DNA from: Nocardioides sp. dk884 | Lineage (GTDB): Bacteria > Actinomycetota > Actinomycetes > Propionibacteriales > Nocardioidaceae | Assembly (NCBI RefSeq): GCF_009557055.1 | Contig: NZ_CP045649.1 | Location: forward strand, 1,649,501 to 1,713,500 | Direction of reading: 5' to 3' | Length of the DNA stretch: 64,000 nt | Part shown: positions 59,811-64,000 of the stretch, in pieces | Numbering within the stretch: the first letter of the stretch is position 1 | How the letters are laid out: each line of letters starts with the position of its first letter | Notes under the pieces: generated by a model | The model's database searches: none | Seen by the model: the letters and a program-made list of their open reading frames with translations, nothing else | Told to the model about the DNA's origin: nothing | Translations under genes and position numbers: made by a program

Positions 59811-60362
59811 TCAGCGCGCGGGGCGACGACGGAGCAGCACCAGCCCGCCGATCCCGACCGCGAGAAACGCCGGGGTCGCCAGCGCCGCCGTGATCCGGAC
59901 CATCGTGGCGGCGCTGCCGAACGTCGAGGGCTGCGAGAGCGCCACCGGCGCCACCGCCTGGGCGTCGCTGCAGGCCAGCACCGAGCCGCGTGGGTAGGAC
60001 CCGACGCTGAACAGCGCGTCGAGGCGCCGGTCCTCGACCGTGACCGCCGGGGTCGAGAGGACCCTGAGCTCCGACATCCGCGCCGTGCTCTGCTCCGCGC
60101 CGTCGCGCGTCAGCAGCCGGCAGCCCAGCTCGGAGGGCGCGACGCCGGTGTCGCCGGACGCGCCGTAGACGACGACCTGGGAGCCGAACAGCCCCGGGTC
60201 GGGCAGCGCGATCTCGCGCGGGTCATCGGCGATGCTGACCTCCGCGGAGCCCGGGGGCGCGGAGTCGACGGTGATCGCGACGAACGCCGTCACCACGGCG
60301 CCGAGCAGGCAGGCGATCGCGCCCAGGCGCAGGAACAGGACCTGGGTGGGTCCCAGCCTCAT
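59811..60362 (-). CDS. Two-TM membrane protein, paralogue B
   Basis: A 183-residue protein with TM 1 (LGAIACLLGAVVTAFVAITV), an exported domain of about 110 residues and TM 2 (AALATPAFLAVGIGGLVLL) plus a short basic tail. Motifs VVVYGASGD, SELGCRLLTRDG and SVLACSDAQ occur in the same order as VLYGQVD, AEVGCLPERG and AAIRCSGAS of the protein at 49323-49904. It is the last gene of a three-gene reverse operon, its start overlapping the lipoprotein stop (ATGA). Function unknown. Confidence 0.7.
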   Translation of the reverse strand: MRLGPTQVLFLRLGAIACLLGAVVTAFVAITVDSAPPGSAEVSIADDPREIALPDPGLFGSQVVVYGASGDTGVAPSELGCRLLTRDGAEQSTARMSELRVLSTPAVTVEDRRLDALFSVGSYPRGSVLACSDAQAVAPVALSQPSTFGSAATMVRITAALATPAFLAVGIGGLVLLRRRPAR

Positions 60363-60994
60363 GCGGCCGACGAGGCGTCCACCGCGAAGGTGCGCAGGAT
60401 CTTGCTGACCTCGGAGGTCTCGAACTCCGCCGACGGCGCGAGCGCGACGACGTTGAGGATGAGGCCGTCGTCGACCTGCTGGAGGAGCTGCCAGTAGGTG
60501 ACCTCGACCCGGTCGCCGCCACTGGGGCGCGACTCCTTCCAGGTGACGAGGTACGCCGGCTCGAGGTCGTCGTCGGTGGACGGCACGGTGGAGCGCTCCA
60601 CCTCGGCCTCGGGGCCCGCCGCGGCCTTGGAGGTCTCCAGGGCGAAGGACTGCTCGGAGGCCGGCGTCTTCGGGTCGACGTCGCGGATGACCGCGACCCG
60701 CTGGGGGAGCGACTCCACCTTCGAGGGCTTCTCCAGCACCAGCATCGGCTCGCCGTTGGAGCTTTTGGTGCGCTGCTGCTGGAACTCGCCGGGCACCCCG
60801 ATGGAGAACCCGGCGCCCTCGACGGTGGAGTAGTCCGCGGGCAGGTCGATCATCGTGACGGCCATCGTGGGGCTCTCCGTGGGTTCGTAGACGGATCGGT
60901 CACCGTTACCGGACTCCTGGCTGTCCCCGCAGGCGGCGAGGCCCAGGGTCAGCACCCCGCCCAGCACCGATGCGGTCAGGCGCCGTCGTGTCAT
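60359..60994 (-). CDS. Lipoprotein of the Tad-linked reverse operon
   Basis: A 211-residue lipoprotein with lipobox GLAAC. The mature domain begins acidic and then shows DYSTVEGAGFSIGVPGEFQQQR and later strands ending in SKILRTFAVDAS, a pattern like PsbP/LpqN-type single-domain lipoproteins of actinobacteria. Coupled on both sides by ATGA overlaps to the pseudopilin-like gene upstream and to membrane paralogue B downstream. It could anchor or stabilise surface pilins, an inference from position only. Confidence 0.72.
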   Translation of the reverse strand: MTRRRLTASVLGGVLTLGLAACGDSQESGNGDRSVYEPTESPTMAVTMIDLPADYSTVEGAGFSIGVPGEFQQQRTKSSNGEPMLVLEKPSKVESLPQRVAVIRDVDPKTPASEQSFALETSKAAAGPEAEVERSTVPSTDDDLEPAYLVTWKESRPSGGDRVEVTYWQLLQQVDDGLILNVVALAPSAEFETSEVSKILRTFAVDASSAA

Positions 60995-62358
60995 GCGCTG
61001 CAAGCCTCCCAGTTCGCCCATTGCGTGCCGTCCCAGTATTGCGCTCCGGTCGTGGTCATCGAGTCGGTCTTGACCTCGGCCGAGACCCCCAGCTCGATGC
61101 CGAGCTTGCCGCTGCCGTCGATGCCGAAGACGGTGTTGCTGTCGGTGTCGTAGTCCTGCTGGGTGACGGTCCCGTTGTCCATCGCGGCCTGGACGAACCC
61201 GATGTTCCCGACGGCGGTCAGGGCCGGGTTGGTCCAGGCACCCAGGCTGGAGACGCCTTGGGCCAACAGGAACTGCTGGGCGGCGGCCTGGTTGGCGGGG
61301 TTGTCGGTGTCCAGGCTGGCCTGGTAGATGCGCAGCCCGCTCTCCTGGTTGGCCAGGTCGGCGTCCAGGCTGCCGCCGAACAGTGCCGAGGCGACGCCCG
61401 AGGAGGAGCCGCCGGCCGTGGCGGTGGCCGAGACCTGGACCATGTTGCCCTCGGAGTCGAAGGTGACAGCGGTGACCAGCTCGGCGGAGCCCTCGAGCTC
61501 GGCGCCCTTGAACTTCGGGCCCGTGGTGTCCACACCCAGCGACTGCAGGCCGGCCTCGCCCGAGACCTCGGAACGCAGGTAGACGGTGGTGGTGCCGTCG
61601 CGGTTCTTCCGGGTCCCGAGGACCGTCGAGGCGCTCACGCCGGCTGCGGCGTGGTCGGTGAGCCCGGTGGCCTCTGCGCTGGCGTTCAGCGAGATCCCGC
61701 CCTCGGCGTAGATCTCGTCGGGGACGGGCAGGTCCTTGCCGATCCCGGCCAGGTTGGTGAGCCCGTCGGTGAGCCAGCGGAACGGCCCGCCCTCGCCGAC
61801 CACGGCGTCCTTGACCTGGTCCTGCGTGAGCGCGTCCATCAGGTCGCCCATCTCGTCCTCGCTGGCGTGGTAGACGGCGCCGGCCCGGATGTCGACCGAG
61901 GCACCGGCGCCGGCGCTGGCGTTGCCGCCGACCGTCGTGTCGTTGACAGTGACCGTCAGCCCGCCGCCGACACCGACCGAGGCCCCTGCGCTGTTGCTGT
62001 CGGTCACGCTCACGCGGTACTCGCCGTTGCTGAGCTTCTGGATCTCGATGCGGCGCCCGTCCGCGGCCGTGACCACGAGGACGGAGATCTCCTGGTTGCG
62101 CTCGACGCCGTCCTGGGTGAGCACGCACGGCTCGGTCGGCTCCCGGGACTCCGGGGCAGACGACGGCGGCGCGCAGCCGCCCTGGCCGAAGGTCACGACC
62201 TGGCACACCCAGTAGGAGTAGGTCTCGGCGAGCCGCGTGCCCTGCGGCAGGGCCGCCAGCATCACCGCCAGGATCAGGGTCGCCGCGATGATCGCGACGC
62301 CGGTGGTCTCCAGCGTGGCCGCGCCGCGCTCGTGTCGCCGTTCGTCTGCGCCACCCAT
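60991..62358 (-). CDS. Large TadE-type pseudopilin with a 400-residue exported domain
   Basis: A 455-residue protein. The leader HERG-AATLE matches the prepilin-peptidase motif G/xxxxE. A TM helix (TTGVAIIAATLILAVMLAAL) is followed by a long exported region. It includes two early Cys (YWVCQVV, GGC) and a Gly/Ala/Thr/Ser-rich beta segment (SVGVGGGLTVTVNDTTVGG). An alternating-strand central part and a C-terminus with QYWDGTQWANWEACSA follow. I do not recognise the exported domain. ATG 62358 has AGGAGG about ten bases upstream. It heads a three-gene coupled operon opposite the tad genes and could be a tip pilin or adhesin. Confidence 0.72.
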   Translation of the reverse strand: MGGADERRHERGAATLETTGVAIIAATLILAVMLAALPQGTRLAETYSYWVCQVVTFGQGGCAPPSSAPESREPTEPCVLTQDGVERNQEISVLVVTAADGRRIEIQKLSNGEYRVSVTDSNSAGASVGVGGGLTVTVNDTTVGGNASAGAGASVDIRAGAVYHASEDEMGDLMDALTQDQVKDAVVGEGGPFRWLTDGLTNLAGIGKDLPVPDEIYAEGGISLNASAEATGLTDHAAAGVSASTVLGTRKNRDGTTTVYLRSEVSGEAGLQSLGVDTTGPKFKGAELEGSAELVTAVTFDSEGNMVQVSATATAGGSSSGVASALFGGSLDADLANQESGLRIYQASLDTDNPANQAAAQQFLLAQGVSSLGAWTNPALTAVGNIGFVQAAMDNGTVTQQDYDTDSNTVFGIDGSGKLGIELGVSAEVKTDSMTTTGAQYWDGTQWANWEACSA

Positions 62359-62497
62359 GGTCCTGCTCCTCCTGCTGTGGCGCCTCGGGGGCGCCGGTGT
62401 CCACGAGACCTCTGAGACAACCCGCTCGGCGGGTGCGGCGCGTAGGTCCCGGGACCTGTCGGCGGGCCCATCGCCCGGACCGGTCGTCATCGTCGTC

Positions 62498-62511
62498 CCC
62501 CGGATCCGGGG
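62498..62511 (-). terminator. Short hairpin after the membrane-protein gene
   Basis: Perfect 14-base palindrome CCCCGGATCCGGGG directly after the stop of the gene at 62513. The loop would be very small, so its strength as a terminator is doubtful. Confidence 0.4.
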
Positions 62512-62512
62512 C

Positions 62513-62923
62513 TCAGCCGAGCTGGTACGGCGCCGGTGCGGCGGCGCTCGTGCGGACGTCGGCGGTGCGGGCGGCGATCACGACCAGCGCGACCCACACC
62601 ACCAGGTCGATGGCGTACGACGCGGGGCCCGGGTCGACCAGCAGCTGGCCCAGCAGGGCCCGCCCGGCCCAGGCGGCGGGGGAGACGAGGTAGGCGACGA
62701 GCCCGGCGAGGGCTGCCCTCCCCAGCACGCCGGGAGCGTCGTACGCTCCGCGCATGACGAGCCGGGTGAGCAGGACCAGGATGACGGCGGTGAGCAGGGT
62801 CCGCAGCACCACCGTCGCGGTCGGGCTGCCGGCCGAGAGGGTGAGAAGGACAGCGGCGATCCCCGCCACCAGGGCCCCGAGGGCGAGTGCGACGGCGAGT
62901 CGCGCGATCCGGGCGAGGTCCAT
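62513..62923 (-). CDS. Small membrane protein, function unknown
   Basis: A 136-residue protein with four predicted TM segments (LAVALALGALVAGIAAVLLTL, VVLRTLLTAVILVLLTRLVM, AALAGLVAYLVSPAAW and AIDLVVWVALVVIAA). No family recognised. ATG 62923 is preferred; ATG 62938 would add five residues with GGAAGGA very close. It is divergent from the DUF192 gene over 78 bases. Confidence 0.68.
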   Translation of the reverse strand: MDLARIARLAVALALGALVAGIAAVLLTLSAGSPTATVVLRTLLTAVILVLLTRLVMRGAYDAPGVLGRAALAGLVAYLVSPAAWAGRALLGQLLVDPGPASYAIDLVVWVALVVIAARTADVRTSAAAPAPYQLG

Positions 62924-63001
62924 CGGTGGTCCCAGCATTCCTTCCGGTCGTCGTGTCCTGCGCGCGGAGCGTGCCACCGCGCCGACCTGCGTAAACCTCC
63001 G

Positions 63002-63376
63002 GTGACCCGCGCAGCACGCGTCTTCGGACCCGGGGACCGGGCGCTCCTGCTCGACGGCACCCCGGTGGCCCCCCTCGCGGTCGCGGAGACTGCCCGCGCC
63101 CGGCGCCGGGGGCTGCTCGGGACCGATCGGGTGGTGGGGGCGCTCTGGATCACCCGGTGCCCGTCGGTCCACATGGTCGGCATGCGCTACCCGATCGACG
63201 TGGCGGTGGTCGACCGCGAGGGCCGGGTGCTCCACGTGGCGACCCTGCGCCGCCTCACCGGGATGACCCGGTTCCGGCTCCGGGCCAGCGCGACCATCGA
63301 GGCCGCGGCCGGCTCGATGACCGCCTGGGGCGTGCGGCGCGGCTCGGTCCTGACGATCGGTGAGACAGCACCGTGA
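63002..63376 (+). CDS. DUF192 family protein
   Basis: A 124-residue small beta-barrel protein of the DUF192 family, of unknown function. The block ARARRRGLLGTDRVVGALWI followed by CPSVHMVGMRYPIDVAVVDREGRVL is the family signature (MxxxRxxGLMxR, then HMxxMxxPIDxxFxD). No signal peptide, although many homologues are exported. GTG 63002 is the start. Its stop overlaps the prepilin-peptidase start as GTGA. Such adjacency to Tad genes recurs in actinobacteria. Confidence 0.85.
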   Translation: MTRAARVFGPGDRALLLDGTPVAPLAVAETARARRRGLLGTDRVVGALWITRCPSVHMVGMRYPIDVAVVDREGRVLHVATLRRLTGMTRFRLRASATIEAAAGSMTAWGVRRGSVLTIGETAP

Positions 63377-64000
63377 CGATCGTGGTCGCGGCGGCGTGCG
63401 CGTTGCTCGCCGGGCTGGTGCTGCAGACCCGTCTCGCGCGGGCGGGCTACCGCTACGACGACGAGCGCCACCTGCCCCGGCGCGAGTGTCGCTGGGTGGC
63501 GCCGGTGCTGGCGGTGGCGGTCGGTCTGCTGGCCTGGCGGGCCGAGGGCGAGGTCGTCGTGCTCCTCGCGTACGCCGCCGTCCTCGCCTGGATGGTCGGC
63601 CTGGCGGTCATCGACCTCGACGTACGACGGCTGCCGGACCGCTGGACCCTGCCGAGCTATCCGGCCGTGGCGGTGCTCCTGGCCGGCTGCACCTGGGCGA
63701 GCGAGACGGGCTGGTCGGCGTGGGTGACCGCGCTGGTGTGCGGCGTCGTGAACGGCGCGGTGCACCTGCTCCTGGCCGTGCTGAACCCGGCCGGGCTGGG
63801 GCTGGGCGACGTGAAGCTGGCGGTCACGCTCGGCATGGTGACCGGCTGGTTCGGCTGGCCCGCGGCGTTCGCGGCGTTCCTCGGCGCGTTCTGCCTGGGG
63901 CTCGTGGTCGGGCTCGTCGCCGTGGTCCGCACCGGCGCCGGTCGCAAGGCGACCTTCCCGTTCGGTCCCGCGATGCTTGGCGCCGCTGCGCTGGTCGTGC
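63373..64000 (+). CDS. Prepilin peptidase, A24 family (3' end beyond window)
   Basis: The first 209 codons of a membrane aspartyl peptidase that would cleave Flp and the TadE-type pseudopilins of this locus. The two catalytic Asp residues are visible: one in AVIDLDVRRLPDR (about residue 81) and one in GLGLGDVKLAVTLG (Asp about 146), the GxGD motif. It has at least six TM segments. It lacks the N-terminal Cys-rich methylase domain, as do TadV/CpaA types. GTG 63373 is coupled to DUF192. The frame runs off the window end without a stop. Confidence 0.9.
   Translation, partial: MTIVVAAACALLAGLVLQTRLARAGYRYDDERHLPRRECRWVAPVLAVAVGLLAWRAEGEVVVLLAYAAVLAWMVGLAVIDLDVRRLPDRWTLPSYPAVAVLLAGCTWASETGWSAWVTALVCGVVNGAVHLLLAVLNPAGLGLGDVKLAVTLGMVTGWFGWPAAFAAFLGAFCLGLVVGLVAVVRTGAGRKATFPFGPAMLGAAALVV

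Noticed and set aside
1..64000. tRNA, rRNA, riboswitch and transposase genes
   Set aside because: I looked for cloverleaf ends, rRNA stretches and DDE or serine recombinase motifs and saw none, although reading by eye can miss structured RNAs.

Overview
This 64 kb window is chromosomal DNA from a very GC-rich actinobacterium. The gene set points to Nocardioidaceae (a Nocardioides-like organism): a Lys/Ala-rich principal sigma factor next to a DUF7455 zinc-ribbon gene and topoisomerase IV parE/parC, an lprG-p55 lipid-export pair, a lysX fusion, DUF5998 and DUF4192 proteins, and a Tad (Flp) pilus locus. That assignment is inference from gene content and order. I saw no rRNA, tRNA, CRISPR array or insertion sequence.

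Layout. 1-6.6 kb: end of a metallophosphoesterase gene, a sulfatase, a divergent polyamine-type ABC importer with both permeases fused, and coaE. 6.7-13.4 kb: a group-2 type sigma factor, an S9 oligopeptidase, and the 5-oxoprolinase genes pxpA, pxpB and pxpC with an SDR gene inserted. 13.3-18.8 kb: dinB, a DUF4192 protein, a GCS2-type ligase, a universal stress protein and small hypotheticals. 18.9-22.2 kb: a phosphonate-type ABC importer, again with a fused permease. 22.3-29.2 kb: an HhH-GPD repair protein, a DMT transporter, an LssY_C protein, a DUF998 protein and lysX. 29.2-31.7 kb: a lipoprotein, a decayed DUF421-like remnant, an SDR and a nitroreductase. 31.9-34.0 kb: a less GC-rich, phage-like island. 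It holds a collagen-like exported protein, a 44-residue Tat-signal peptide and a tail-spike-like protein with a deacetylase fold. 34.1-44.8 kb: rpoD/sigA, DUF7455, parE, carbonic anhydrase, p55, lprG and parC. 44.9-49.9 kb: a GNAT/acyl-CoA synthetase fusion, DUF5998, a phosphodiesterase-like protein and a membrane protein. 50.0-64.0 kb: the Tad locus, comprising a zinc-ribbon protein, cpaB, a CpaE-TadE fusion, tadE, cpaF, tadB, tadC, a histidine kinase and response regulator, flp, a tadG-like gene, a reverse-strand operon of pseudopilin, lipoprotein and membrane protein, then DUF192 and a prepilin peptidase cut by the window end.

Most operons are translationally coupled by ATGA, GTGA or TTGA overlaps. 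The Tad genes give a nearly complete machine with its own two-component regulator. The most unusual points are: a cytoplasmic Tad ATPase fused in frame to a pseudopilin with an internal prepilin-peptidase site; the phage-like cassette whose first two small exported products end in the same IDGGTP motif; a parE gene with no ATG, GTG or TTG before its conserved N-terminus; and a long AT-rich inverted repeat between parE and the carbonic anhydrase gene.
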